DNA of 64,000 nucleotides from a virus, in IMG/VR virus record IMGVR_UViG_3300043621_000137, positions 1 through 64,000 of that record. One strand, written 5' to 3'. Positions within the stretch are counted from its first letter, which is position 1. Every line of letters begins with the position of its first letter. Shown here piece by piece: positions 15,159 to 22,498 of this stretch. Position numbers and translations under genes: made by a program. Under the pieces are notes generated by a model. That model ran no database searches. It was not told where the DNA came from and saw nothing but the letters and a program-made list of their open reading frames with translations.

Positions 15159-16451
15159 GTGAGCGCGCCGCGGGTACCCGGGATCACGCTCCGCTTCGAT
15201 CCGAAGCGCGCCGCGACCGGCCTGGGCTGGGGCGTGTTCGTCGACATCCGGCTGAACGGCAAGCGGCACAGCCCGTCGAAGTTCTTCGCGACCGAAGAGG
15301 CGGCCGAACAAGCATATGCAAGTGCGGTGACGACGGTCGCCGAGCTGCGGGCCGACGCGGCGCGGGAGGCGGCGCTGGACACAGCGCTCGCAATCCCGCC
15401 GCTCCCTCGGGCGCCGAAGGGCACACTGCTCTTCGAGACCCTCGCGCTGCGCTGGCTGGAGGAGGCCTGCAAGCCGCCGCAGAAGACCGCCGCGACCTAC
15501 ATGAACTACAAGGGGCTGCTCCAGCGTCACCTACTCCCGATCATGCGGACCTGGCCGGTCAGCGACGAGGTGCTCTCGAAGAAGCGGTTGAAGGACGTCC
15601 TGAAGATCGACCTGCACGCCAAGCGCGTCAGCCTCTCGACGCGCGTCGCGTGCCAGCGTTGCCTCAGCGCGCTGTTCACCTGGGCGCTCTCAGAGCTGCC
15701 GCCCAAGCAGCTGCAGATCAACCCGGCGCTCAAGCTCGGGAGCCGGCTGCTGCGCCAGGCCGACGAGATCGACGTGCGCCTGCGTCAGGAGCCCAACCCG
15801 ATGACGCGCGTGCAGGTCGAGGCGTTCCTGGCGTGGCAGCGGACCGAGCGCCCCGAGCTGTATGAGTTCTTCCTGTGGCTCGCCGACGAGGGCTCGCGTG
15901 TCGGTGAGGTCAGCGCGCTACAGTGGGCGCACGTCGATCTGGCGCGCGGCAAGGCGCACATCCTCAAGTCCTTCTCGGCCGCGCAACGGAAGTTCGAGCG
16001 GCAACAGGGCGATGAGGACGGCTGCGGCGAGAAGGATACCAAGACGCACCGCAGCGACCAGTACGTCGATCTGAGCGACCGGGTCGTCGAGACGCTGACC
16101 GCGCTGAAGTCGGCGAACCTCGAACGGTGGATGCAGCGCGGGCGCTACGGCAAGCAGGCGACGCACGTCTTCCTGAACGGCGACCTCCAGCCACGCCGCC
16201 CCGACAAGTCCGTCTACAAGGCGTTCCGCGGCGCGTGCCACGCGCTGGATCTCAAGGGCCAGACCGGCAAGCCGTTCACGATCCATTGCCTGCGCGACAC
16301 CTTCGCGACGCTCGCGATCTTGGAGGGCAAGCTGGATCTCGGCTGGGTCGCGATGATGCTCGGCCACGCGACCGAGGAGACGCTCAAGGCGCACTACTAC
16401 AAGTGGGTGCGGCTGGTCGCGGACAACCCGCTGGCGGGGGTCAAGCGGTGA
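15159..16451 (+). CDS. int: Tyrosine-family integrase
   Basis: The 430-residue protein starts at GTG 15159 after GGGGTGTC. It has an N-terminal arm-binding region, a core-binding SAM-like domain (about 90-190) and a catalytic domain with Arg247 (EGSRVGE), HCLRD (His376, Arg379), LGHATEET (His403) and the nucleophile in HYYKW (Tyr413 or Tyr414). The usual HxLRH motif reads HCLRD. A tRNA gene lies 12 bp past its stop on the other strand, the normal position of attP. A dispersed palindrome copy lies near codon 52. Confidence 0.9.
   Translation: MSAPRVPGITLRFDPKRAATGLGWGVFVDIRLNGKRHSPSKFFATEEAAEQAYASAVTTVAELRADAAREAALDTALAIPPLPRAPKGTLLFETLALRWLEEACKPPQKTAATYMNYKGLLQRHLLPIMRTWPVSDEVLSKKRLKDVLKIDLHAKRVSLSTRVACQRCLSALFTWALSELPPKQLQINPALKLGSRLLRQADEIDVRLRQEPNPMTRVQVEAFLAWQRTERPELYEFFLWLADEGSRVGEVSALQWAHVDLARGKAHILKSFSAAQRKFERQQGDEDGCGEKDTKTHRSDQYVDLSDRVVETLTALKSANLERWMQRGRYGKQATHVFLNGDLQPRRPDKSVYKAFRGACHALDLKGQTGKPFTIHCLRDTFATLAILEGKLDLGWVAMMLGHATEETLKAHYYKWVRLVADNPLAGVKR
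15309..15322. repeat. Dispersed palindrome copy, integrase gene
   Basis: Contains the exact core GCATATGCA (15312-15320), encoding AYAS. The extension GCATATGCAAGTG is shared with the copy at 10851. Confidence 0.5.
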
Positions 16452-16463
16452 CGATGCGGAGGC

Positions 16464-16540
16464 TGGAGCCGACGGTCGGAATCGAACCGACAACCCCCGC
16501 ATTACGAATGCGGTGCTCTACCTGTTTGAGCTACGTCGGC
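16464..16540 (-). tRNA. tRNA-Thr(CGT), probable attP site
   Basis: The minus strand folds into a full cloverleaf: acceptor GCCGACG/CGTCGGC, D stem GCTC/GAGC, anticodon stem CCGCA/TGCGG with loop TTCGTAA (anticodon CGT), and T stem GTCGG/CCGAC with TTCGATT loop. Position 73 is T and CCA is encoded (16464-16466). The CGT anticodon reads ACG (Thr). It lies 12 bp beyond the integrase stop. Either the phage carries a working tRNA, or this is a whole host-derived tRNA kept as the attachment site; both can be true. Confidence 0.85.
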
Positions 16541-16754
16541 CTGCGTGTGGCCCGATCTTCCAACTCGGTTCCAACTTCCCAACTGGAAACCGCTAACTCC
16601 TTGCTTATCAATGACTTACAAAATCGCCCAGATCATTACGAAAAGGCCGGCCGATCTCCACTTTTGCTGGCCTTTTTGACGAAACCGCCCCCGCTGTCCC
16701 TTCCTGCCTGTTCCTGGCACGACATGCTAACAGCCCATTGGAAGGGAGGCCGCG
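16541..16754. promoter_or_regulatory. Probable attP arm region
   Basis: This 214-bp stretch is the most AT-rich part near the integrase and holds no gene. CCAACT occurs at 16560-16565, 16571-16576 and 16579-16584, and CTAACT follows near 16593: short direct repeats of the kind used as integrase arm-type sites. A terminator-like hairpin lies at 16641-16676. Confidence 0.45.
16641..16676. terminator. Bidirectional terminator-like hairpin
   Basis: AAAAGGCC (16641-16648) pairs with GGCCTTTT (16669-16676) around a 20-nt loop, giving A-tract and T-tract on opposite sides. It could end integrase transcription on one strand and tRNA-side readthrough on the other. Confidence 0.5.
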
Positions 16755-17036
16755 ATGGCCCGCATCGAGGATCTCCGGAAGCTCGACGACACGCCGATCG
16801 AGCGCCAGGTGGAAGCCCTGGACGAGCCCTGCCGCACGCTGCTCGACACCATCGAGGAGCTGCTCGCAAGCGACGATCACCTCTGGGCCTACGGCACCCT
16901 CACCGGGATCCGCGAGACGGTGCGGACGACGCGCCGCGTCAGCCTCGGCCAAGAGCGCGCGATCAAGCACATCGCGCAGCGCGGGTATGCCGATGCGCGG
17001 CGGCGGTACGAGGGCTATCGGGGGCGGGGGCGCTGA
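16755..17036 (+). CDS. Hypothetical 93-residue helical protein
   Basis: Starts at ATG 16755 after GGAAGGGAGGCCGCG, a strong ribosome site. The sequence is helical throughout (IERQVEALDEPCRTLLDTIEELLASDD), with a basic Arg/Gly tail. It opens a new rightward group after the attP region. No function is recognised. Confidence 0.6.
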   Translation: MARIEDLRKLDDTPIERQVEALDEPCRTLLDTIEELLASDDHLWAYGTLTGIRETVRTTRRVSLGQERAIKHIAQRGYADARRRYEGYRGRGR

Positions 17037-17182
17037 TGGCGCGCGCCACGAAGAAGACGCCGGAGGCGCCTGAAGCGCCGCCCCCGCTCGTCTGCGCCTT
17101 CGGCACCCCGTGGCTCGATCACTTCAAGCCGCCCGTCGGCACCGGCCAGGGCTGCCCGCACTGCGACGGCTACCGGTGCTGA
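17036..17182 (+). CDS. 48-residue protein with CPHC motif
   Basis: ATG 17036 overlaps the preceding TGA. The product has a basic N-terminus, a VCAFGTPWLDHFKPP core and a C-terminal CPHCDGYRC. Three or four cysteines suggest a zinc or metal site. The gene is small but tightly coupled on both sides. Confidence 0.5.
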   Translation: MARATKKTPEAPEAPPPLVCAFGTPWLDHFKPPVGTGQGCPHCDGYRC

Positions 17183-17183
17183 G

Positions 17184-17657
17184 ATGACGCTCACCATCAT
17201 CTCGGGCGGACAGACTGGGGCGGACCGCACGGCGCTGGAGGTGGCGCGCGAGCTCGGGCTGCCGACCGGCGGGTGGGCGCCGCACGGCTGGCGCACCGAC
17301 GCGGGCGCCGACCCGTCGCTGGCGGACTTCGGGCTGCGGGAGTGTGCCCTGCACAACTACCGCGTACGCACCCGCTGGAATGTCCGCGACGCCACGGCGA
17401 CCGTGTGGTTCGGGCACATCGACACGCCCGGCGCGAGCTGCACGATCCGCGCCTGCCTCGACTACGACCGGATCCATCGCTGCAACCCCGACGCGGACGG
17501 CCTCGTCGCGTGGCTCGTCGAGCACCAGCCCCTGATCCTCAACGTCGCGGGCAACCGGCGGCGCACGAACCCCGGCATCGTCCAGCAGGTGCGCGACGTG
17601 CTGGCGCCCGCGCTCGCCCGCTACGTCGCGCTGGAGCAGGCGGGACGCTCATGCTGA
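17184..17657 (+). CDS. cpYpsA-type SLOG (putative molybdenum carrier) protein
   Basis: A 157-residue protein starting IISGGQTGADRTALEVAREL, then GGWAPHGWRTDAGADP, the signature of the cpYpsA/putative molybdenum-carrier branch of the SLOG Rossmann-like superfamily. ILNVAGNRRRTNPGI near residue 115 is the second conserved glycine region. Known SLOG proteins bind nucleotides or nucleotide-derived ligands. Here the gene overlaps the start of the UDG-polymerase by 7 nt, which hints at a nucleotide-related role, an inference from position. Confidence 0.7.
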   Translation: MTLTIISGGQTGADRTALEVARELGLPTGGWAPHGWRTDAGADPSLADFGLRECALHNYRVRTRWNVRDATATVWFGHIDTPGASCTIRACLDYDRIHRCNPDADGLVAWLVEHQPLILNVAGNRRRTNPGIVQQVRDVLAPALARYVALEQAGRSC

Positions 17658-20600
17658 CCAAGCCTGCCGGCTGCCAGGGCTGCGCGCTACAAGAGAAGGG
17701 CCAGGGCTTCGCGCCGGCCGACGGCCCGGCCGGCAGCTGGCTCCTGCTCGTCGGCGAGGCGCTCGGCTACACCGAGGCGCTGACCGGCCGGCCGTTCATG
17801 GGCGACGCGGGCGGGATGCTGCAGCGCCTGCTCAACCTGCTCGGCTGGTCGCGGGACGCGATCCGCATCCACAACACGATCTCATGCTTCCCTGGTGACA
17901 CGATCGTCGAGGCGGCTGGAGTCCAGCGTGGGTATCGGCGTTGGTATGAAGGGGACGTCGTAACGATCGAAACGCGGGCGGGCGTTCTCACCGGTACCCC
18001 GAATCACCCAGTACTGACCCAGCAGGGCTGGATCGCGCTGGGCGAGCTGCACGGCGGTGACTATCTGGTCCGCGGTGCCCTCAGCCAGGGGATGCAGCGG
18101 AGTGATCCACACGTAGAGTACCGACCAGCCCCGTTCGCGCAGGTGTACGAGGCGTTGGCGATGGCGGGGGTCACTCGACGGGTGGTTGGCCGCACAGTGG
18201 ACTTCCACGGCGACGGGGGCAACGGCGATGTCGATGTTGTAGCCCTCCACCGGGTACTGCACGCGAGCACCGTCGATCCGAGCGACGAGTTGGCGGAAGA
18301 GCTCGTTCTCGACGCGCCCGACCGCCCACCCGTAGCACTCCTGGCTGATCGCGCGTCGTTCGACACGGTGGCGGATCTGCTCCGCGCTCTGGACGAGCCC
18401 ACGCGCCGCCTCGTGGGCGGACGTTACGAGGGCCGCACGGCCCTCCACATCGAGGCGCTGCCAGCGGCTAGCCTGCGCGTCGGAGCGATTGCGGAGCTTG
18501 ACCCCGGCGGCGAGCAACGTCGCGCGCAAACGCGCTTGACCTACGCCCCGCTCGACCGCGAGCGCCGCCACGCTCTCCCCCGCCCGATAGCGGCGGATCA
18601 GGTCATCAAGATCAAACGCACGCGCTACTCGGGCCACGTCTACAACCTCCAGACGACGTCGGCACAGTACCTCGCCAACGGCTTCATCGTCCATAACTGC
18701 CATCCGCCTGGCGACTGGTTCGACGAGCGCGCGCCGTGGTACTACCGCGCGATGGCCCATTGCCCGTACCTCGAAGCGACGCTGGCCGAGCGGCACCCGG
18801 TCGTCGTGCCGATGGGCCTGACCGCGATCCGGCGCGTGCTGCACCTCGAACACAAGAAGAAGGTGCGCGTGCAGGACTTTCATGGGAGTGTGCTCCGCGA
18901 CCCGACCGATCGCTTCTGGGTGGTACCGACGTATCACCCGAGCTTCCTGCAGCGCGGGGCGACCAACCTGATCGGCACGGTGCTCTGGGACCTGAAGCGG
19001 GCGGAGCAGGCGCGGGAGAGCGGCCGGCCGGCGAGTACGCACACGCTGGTGATCGACCCGCCGGTCGCCTGGTTCAAGCAGTGGGTCGATCAGGTCATCG
19101 CCGCCCGCACGCAGGACCCGGGCGCCTACCCGCTCAGCAGCGACATCGAAACGCCCGACAAGGCCGGCGGCCAGGACGAGGGCGAGATCACCGCCGACGA
19201 TGTGAGCTACCAGCTCCTGCGGCATAACCTCGCGTGCCACCCGGACGAGGGCGTGACCGTGCCGCACGCGGGCCCGTACCTCGACGAGCTGAAGCGGCTG
19301 TACGCCTCGCCCGGATGCATATGGATGTGGAACCGGGAGTACGACTTCGCGCGCCAGGTCCACGCGGGCCTGCTGCGGGAGGAGGACTCGGGCAAGGTCG
19401 TCGACCTGATGTGGCTCGCGCACTTTCTGCAGAGCGACCTGCCGCGGGGCCTGGGGTTCTGGGCGCCGTTTTATAGCGACTACGGCCCGTGGAAGCACAC
19501 CGCGTCGGACGAGCCGGCGAAGTACGGCGCGGTCGACGGCTTGCAGACGCACCGAGTCGGGTTCGGCGTGGTCGGGGATCTCGTGCAGCAGGGGCAGTAC
19601 TCGATGGCGCTGCGCCACACGCACACGCTGCTGAGCGAGGTGCTGCGGCCGGCGCAGCTGGTGGGGCTGAAGGTCGACCGCGCGCGGCTGATCGTGTTCA
19701 AGGACGAGCTGGCCGAGAAGGCGCGGGCGCGGCTCCAGGCGCTCCAGGCGGCCGTGCCCGAGGCGCTGCAGCCGCTCACGCCGAAGCCGGGGATGACGCG
19801 CCGGCCGGCCGCCTCGGTGCTGCATGTGAAGGCGACCGCGTTCACCCAGAAGGGCACCCTGCGGAAGGGCAAGCCCACCGCTGAGATCAAACAGGAGCTC
19901 TATGCCAAAGCCGTCGTCGTCGAACAGCTCGTCCTCCGGGAAGTCCTCGTCTGCCGTGATTGCGGCGCTGTTGAAGTGCAGCGACGACATCGATGCGCTG
20001 ATCCTGCCACTGCAGCTCGTGCGGCTCACGCTCCTCGACTTGATGTCGACGTTGCGACGGTCCGCCGCTGGTTCTGGCAGGAGCCCTTCAACCCCGACTC
20101 CGTCCCCCAGGTCCTCGCCTACCTCAAGTACCGCAAGCACACGCCCGGGCGGGCGAAGAAGAGCCAGAGCGACGCCTCCACCAACCGCGAAACCCTCGAA
20201 CGGCTGAGCCGCACGACCCAGGATCCGTTCTACCAGGCGCTGCTCGACTACCGCGCCATCGGCAAGGTGAAGGGGACGTATGTGGAAGGGACCGAGAGAA
20301 GGCTGGACAGCGAGGATCGCCTGCACCCAGTGCCGACGTTCAAGCCGAGCACGATGAGGCTCTCGTACGTGAATCCAAATATTACGAACGTCGTCGCCGA
20401 CAAAGGCGGTTCGGCAGGGCTGGCGGCCGGCTTCCGGAGCTGCATTGTCGCGTCGCCCGGGTGCCGGCTCCTGGAGGTGGATTTTTCGGCCATCGAAGCC
20501 GTCGAGACCGGCTGGTGCGCGCGCGATGCGGAGTACTACCGGCTAGCGAAGCTCGGCGTCCACGCCGCGCTCGTCACCCATGCGATCGGTCAGCCCTACG

Positions 20601-21457
20601 ATCCGCAGGCGAGCGACGCGGAGCTGCGCGCGCTCTTCACGGCGGTGAAGAAGCGCCACCCGCAGGTCTATGAGCCGGCCAAGCGCTACATCCACGGGCG
20701 GAGCTACGGCCTGACGGTCGCCGGGATGGTGCTGCAGTTCCCGCATCTGTTTCCGACCCAGGCGAGCGCCGAGAAGTTCGCGCGGGTGTTCGAGAAGATG
20801 GCGCCGGGCGTGGCGGCCTGGCAGACCGCGACGCAGGTGAAGGCGAGCCGCCAGCACTACCTGGGTGGGGAAGATCACCCGTTCAAGTACAAGCACTGGT
20901 TCTGGAGCGTGTACAGCTACAAGCGGCTGACGGCCACGCAGTACTACCGGCTGGTGAAGAAGTACGCCGGGACGGGGGAGCCCCCGTGCGTGCAGATCAA
21001 CGGGCAGTGGTTCCGGGTGAGCCTGGGGGAGGATGGGAAGCGGGTGCTCGCGTTCTACCCGCAGAGCATTGCGTCGGGCATTCTGAAGGAAGCGATGCTG
21101 CGGCTCTTCGCCGACCGAGAGTCGCCGAGCTACCTCGGCGAGGTCTACTTCGGCAAGACGCCGCTCCGCGCCCCGATCCACGACTCGCTGCTCCTGGAGA
21201 TTCCCGACCGGGCCTGGGACCGGACGGTCGAGATCGTGTGTCGGGAGATGCAGCGCCCGGTCATCGAGCAGCCGCTGCCGGCCAGCTGGGGGCGGGGCGA
21301 CGGGGCGTGCGTGGCGATCGGCGTCGCGGCGAAGGCGGGGCACGACTGGGCGGCGATGGAAGAAATCGCCGTGCCGGGGTACGAGAGCGAGTGGGCGGCC
21401 GAAGCGGTGGAGCACGACGATGCAGAAGATTGGGCGCATCTCCAACGCGTTATCTAA
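17651..21457 (+). CDS. Family-4 UDG / family A DNA polymerase fusion, intein-containing
   Basis: The 1268-residue precursor contains an intein at residues 79-349. Removing it joins HNTIS to CHPPGDW, restoring a family-4 uracil-DNA glycosylase domain: Cys8 and Cys11, VGEALGYTE (residues 34-42), Cys350 and Cys371 (the four Fe-S ligands), and YHPSF. A DEDD exonuclease follows (Asp498 in SSDIETP; YGAVDG at 625), then a family A polymerase: motif A EVDFSAIE (Asp944), O-helix-like KRYIHGRSYG, and motif C HDS (1177-1179) in place of the usual HDE. A CxxC...HxC insert (CRDCG at 768) may bind zinc. It starts at ATG 17651, overlapping the SLOG gene. Confidence 0.85.
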   Translation: MLTKPAGCQGCALQEKGQGFAPADGPAGSWLLLVGEALGYTEALTGRPFMGDAGGMLQRLLNLLGWSRDAIRIHNTISCFPGDTIVEAAGVQRGYRRWYEGDVVTIETRAGVLTGTPNHPVLTQQGWIALGELHGGDYLVRGALSQGMQRSDPHVEYRPAPFAQVYEALAMAGVTRRVVGRTVDFHGDGGNGDVDVVALHRVLHASTVDPSDELAEELVLDAPDRPPVALLADRASFDTVADLLRALDEPTRRLVGGRYEGRTALHIEALPAASLRVGAIAELDPGGEQRRAQTRLTYAPLDRERRHALPRPIAADQVIKIKRTRYSGHVYNLQTTSAQYLANGFIVHNCHPPGDWFDERAPWYYRAMAHCPYLEATLAERHPVVVPMGLTAIRRVLHLEHKKKVRVQDFHGSVLRDPTDRFWVVPTYHPSFLQRGATNLIGTVLWDLKRAEQARESGRPASTHTLVIDPPVAWFKQWVDQVIAARTQDPGAYPLSSDIETPDKAGGQDEGEITADDVSYQLLRHNLACHPDEGVTVPHAGPYLDELKRLYASPGCIWMWNREYDFARQVHAGLLREEDSGKVVDLMWLAHFLQSDLPRGLGFWAPFYSDYGPWKHTASDEPAKYGAVDGLQTHRVGFGVVGDLVQQGQYSMALRHTHTLLSEVLRPAQLVGLKVDRARLIVFKDELAEKARARLQALQAAVPEALQPLTPKPGMTRRPAASVLHVKATAFTQKGTLRKGKPTAEIKQELYAKAVVVEQLVLREVLVCRDCGAVEVQRRHRCADPATAARAAHAPRLDVDVATVRRWFWQEPFNPDSVPQVLAYLKYRKHTPGRAKKSQSDASTNRETLERLSRTTQDPFYQALLDYRAIGKVKGTYVEGTERRLDSEDRLHPVPTFKPSTMRLSYVNPNITNVVADKGGSAGLAAGFRSCIVASPGCRLLEVDFSAIEAVETGWCARDAEYYRLAKLGVHAALVTHAIGQPYDPQASDAELRALFTAVKKRHPQVYEPAKRYIHGRSYGLTVAGMVLQFPHLFPTQASAEKFARVFEKMAPGVAAWQTATQVKASRQHYLGGEDHPFKYKHWFWSVYSYKRLTATQYYRLVKKYAGTGEPPCVQINGQWFRVSLGEDGKRVLAFYPQSIASGILKEAMLRLFADRESPSYLGEVYFGKTPLRAPIHDSLLLEIPDRAWDRTVEIVCREMQRPVIEQPLPASWGRGDGACVAIGVAAKAGHDWAAMEEIAVPGYESEWAAEAVEHDDAEDWAHLQRVI
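17882..18694 (-). CDS. Putative antisense homing endonuclease (HTH + Vsr/DUF559-like)
   Basis: On the strand opposite the intein, ATG 18694 opens a 270-residue frame ending with TGA at 17884-17882, the complement of extein Ser78 (TCA). Residues 30-72 form a helix-turn-helix: DLIRRYRAGESVAALAVERG, then VGQARLRATLLAAGV. Residues 120-232 look like a PD-(D/E)XK/Vsr-type core: VENELF (Glu131), GYNIDIAV (Asp155), VAVEVHCA (Glu164, His166), HRQRLVHLRERGWSVLYVWI, and a C-terminal helix. This HTH-plus-nuclease design is known for phage homing endonucleases of the Vsr-like group. Codons of the two strands are in exact antiparallel register. A further ATG at 18703 lies just outside the intein. No expression evidence exists. 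Confidence 0.7.
   Translation of the reverse strand: MDDEAVGEVLCRRRLEVVDVARVARAFDLDDLIRRYRAGESVAALAVERGVGQARLRATLLAAGVKLRNRSDAQASRWQRLDVEGRAALVTSAHEAARGLVQSAEQIRHRVERRAISQECYGWAVGRVENELFRQLVARIDGARVQYPVEGYNIDIAVAPVAVEVHCAANHPSSDPRHRQRLVHLRERGWSVLYVWITPLHPLAEGTADQIVTAVQLAQRDPALLGQYWVIRGTGENARPRFDRYDVPFIPTPIPTLDSSRLDDRVTREA
17885..18697 (+). mobile_element. Intein in the UDG domain (271 residues)
   Basis: The first residue is Cys (TGC 17885-17887) in CFPGDTIVE (block A). Block B reads GTPNHPVLTQQGW. The C-terminal splice region VYNLQTTSAQ, then LANGFIVHN, is block F/G, followed by Cys as the +1 extein residue (18698). About 60 N-terminal and 50 C-terminal residues make up the splicing domain; the middle (about 160 residues) has no LAGLIDADG or HNH motif on this strand. 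The insertion is at a conserved Fe-S cysteine, so an unspliced product should lack glycosylase. The middle is accounted for by an antisense gene. Confidence 0.9.
19314..19327. repeat. Dispersed palindrome copy (GATGCATATGGATG)
   Basis: Twelve of 14 positions match the consensus. It lies inside the exonuclease part of the polymerase gene, encoding GCIWMW. Confidence 0.4.
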
Positions 21458-21656
21458 GTGGCGCGTCGGGGTGCGCGACTGGGGGCCGCGCACCTGGACC
21501 CGCCTCCGGCAGGCGTGCTGCCCCCACGCCCATCTCTACCGGGTGACGGAAGGCGGCATGCGGTACTTCCGCTGCTGCGCGTGCGGCTATCAGGTCCCCC
21601 AGCTCCGGCGCAGCCCGGAGGAGCGCGCCCAGCTGCGTGCGCGGTGGCCGCGATGA
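21420..21656 (+). CDS. Small zinc-ribbon protein
   Basis: A 78-residue protein that begins 38 nt before the polymerase stop in another frame. CCPHAHLYRV and FRCCACGYQVPQL supply a zinc ribbon with paired cysteines. The flanks are basic. It overlaps the next start by 4 nt. The role is unknown; it may be a replication accessory factor by position. Confidence 0.55.
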   Translation: MQKIGRISNALSKWRVGVRDWGPRTWTRLRQACCPHAHLYRVTEGGMRYFRCCACGYQVPQLRRSPEERAQLRARWPR

Positions 21657-21904
21657 CGCCCGCCTGCTGCGCGTGCCTGCACTGGAAGCATCGCTACGAC
21701 GACCAGTACGGCCGCGGCCGTGGGACCTGCTGGCACGAGGTGCCGTGTGTGATGACGCACGAGGACGACGACTGCGAGGCCTTTGTCGATCGGCTGGCGA
21801 ACCGGGCGGAGTTCGAGGCCAGCCACGCGCGTGCTGCGCGTGATGCGCGTGATGCATATGCAACTATGCTAGGATGCTTGGATGGCAAGCAACGCACACA
21901 TTGA
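21653..21904 (+). CDS. Cysteine-rich small protein
   Basis: An 83-residue protein from ATG 21653 (ATGA overlap with the previous stop). CCACLHWKHR, CWHEVPC and DDDCEAF provide five to six cysteines and two histidines near the N-terminus, a probable metal site, followed by an Ala/Arg helix. Near the C-terminus a dispersed palindrome copy encodes DAYAT. The coding sequence overlaps the next gene by 23 nt. Confidence 0.55.
   Translation: MTPACCACLHWKHRYDDQYGRGRGTCWHEVPCVMTHEDDDCEAFVDRLANRAEFEASHARAARDARDAYATMLGCLDGKQRTH
21851..21864. repeat. Dispersed palindrome copy (GATGCATATGCAAC)
   Basis: Twelve of 14 positions match; it is followed immediately by TATGCT (21865-21870) and an ATG at 21882, so it sits where a promoter or regulator site would act on the next gene. 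Confidence 0.55.
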
Positions 21905-22124
21905 TACGGTCCTGAAGGAACTGGTGGAAACAGCCAACTATCTGCGCGAGACCGGCCGCCTGATGCGGGCGGCGGTCGATCACCTGATCGCAGTCGAGGA
22001 GCACTTCGAGAAGAGCAACCGCTACCTGATCCTGGTGGCTGAGCACGCCGACAAGGCGATCAACGCGGCACTGCGGGCGCAGGAGCGGGCCGAGGACGCT
22101 AGCGGGGACGCCGGTGGCCAGTAA
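21882..22124 (+). CDS. Hypothetical 80-residue helical protein
   Basis: The whole protein is predicted helical by pattern, with hydrophobic heptads (TVLKELVETANYLRETGRLM, then VDHLIAVEEHFEKSNRYLIL), consistent with a coiled coil. It may have its own promoter element (TATGCT at 21865). It overlaps the next gene (GTG 22114) by 11 nt. No function is recognised. Confidence 0.55.
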   Translation: MASNAHIDTVLKELVETANYLRETGRLMRAAVDHLIAVEEHFEKSNRYLILVAEHADKAINAALRAQERAEDASGDAGGQ

Positions 22125-22302
22125 GCCGAAGGGCCGCCCCTACTCGATGGCCTACACCGCGGCCGGGACGCCGCGGCGGTATCTGCTCAGCGGCATCCCG
22201 GCGTCGCTGTGGATCTCGTTCAGCGCGCGCGCCAAGCGCGAGCACATCGCCAAGCGGCAGGTGATCCTGCAGCTGGTGGAGGACTGGACCCGCCGGGCCT
22301 AG
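22114..22302 (+). CDS. Small RHH-like DNA-binding candidate
   Basis: A 62-residue basic protein from GTG 22114. The C-terminal half, YLLSGIPASLWISFSARAKR then KRQVILQLVEDWTRR, resembles a strand-helix-helix unit. It is the last gene of the rightward operon. Its TAG (22300-22302) overlaps the stop of the leftward operon's last gene, so the two operons converge without a gap. Confidence 0.55.
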   Translation: MASKPKGRPYSMAYTAAGTPRRYLLSGIPASLWISFSARAKREHIAKRQVILQLVEDWTRRA

Positions 22303-22481
22303 CGCGACATGACGTTCGGTAGGTTGCCCGCGAAGCGCGAGAGCAGGTAGAGGACGACCACGATCAGGGCGAGCACCTGGAGGGCGGTCGCCCAGTAGGG
22401 CGGCATCGGGATCTTCGTGGTGATGAGGTAGATGAGGAAGCCGATGAGCGCGATGACGAGGACGAGGATGACCAGATCCAT
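22299..22481 (-). CDS. Holin-like membrane protein
   Basis: A 60-residue protein with two hydrophobic helices: residues 2-22 (LVILVLVIALIGFLIYLI) and 32-50 (TALQVLALIVVVLYLL), joined by TTKIPMPPYW. The IPMPPYW turn is typical of a family of small two-helix phage membrane proteins often labelled holins. It is the last gene of the late operon, next to the lytic transglycosylase protein, which fits a lysis or membrane-ejection role. No separate endolysin gene is seen in this window. Confidence 0.6.
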   Translation of the reverse strand: MDLVILVLVIALIGFLIYLITTKIPMPPYWATALQVLALIVVVLYLLSRFAGNLPNVMSR

Positions 22482-22488
22482 ATGCGTC
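22475..22488. repeat. Dispersed palindrome copy (GATCCATATGCGTC)
   Basis: Twelve of 14 positions match. It spans the ATG of the holin-like gene (minus strand start within CATATG), so binding here could affect its translation or transcription. Confidence 0.4.
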
Positions 22489-22498
22489 TCCTTCTGAG

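Noticed and set aside
18698-20326. Long antisense open frame beyond the intein, continuous with the endonuclease frame
   Set aside because: The part outside the intein is low-complexity Arg/Leu/Pro sequence that mirrors the conserved polymerase. Long antisense frames are common in GC-rich DNA. Only the part inside the intein shows domain patterns.
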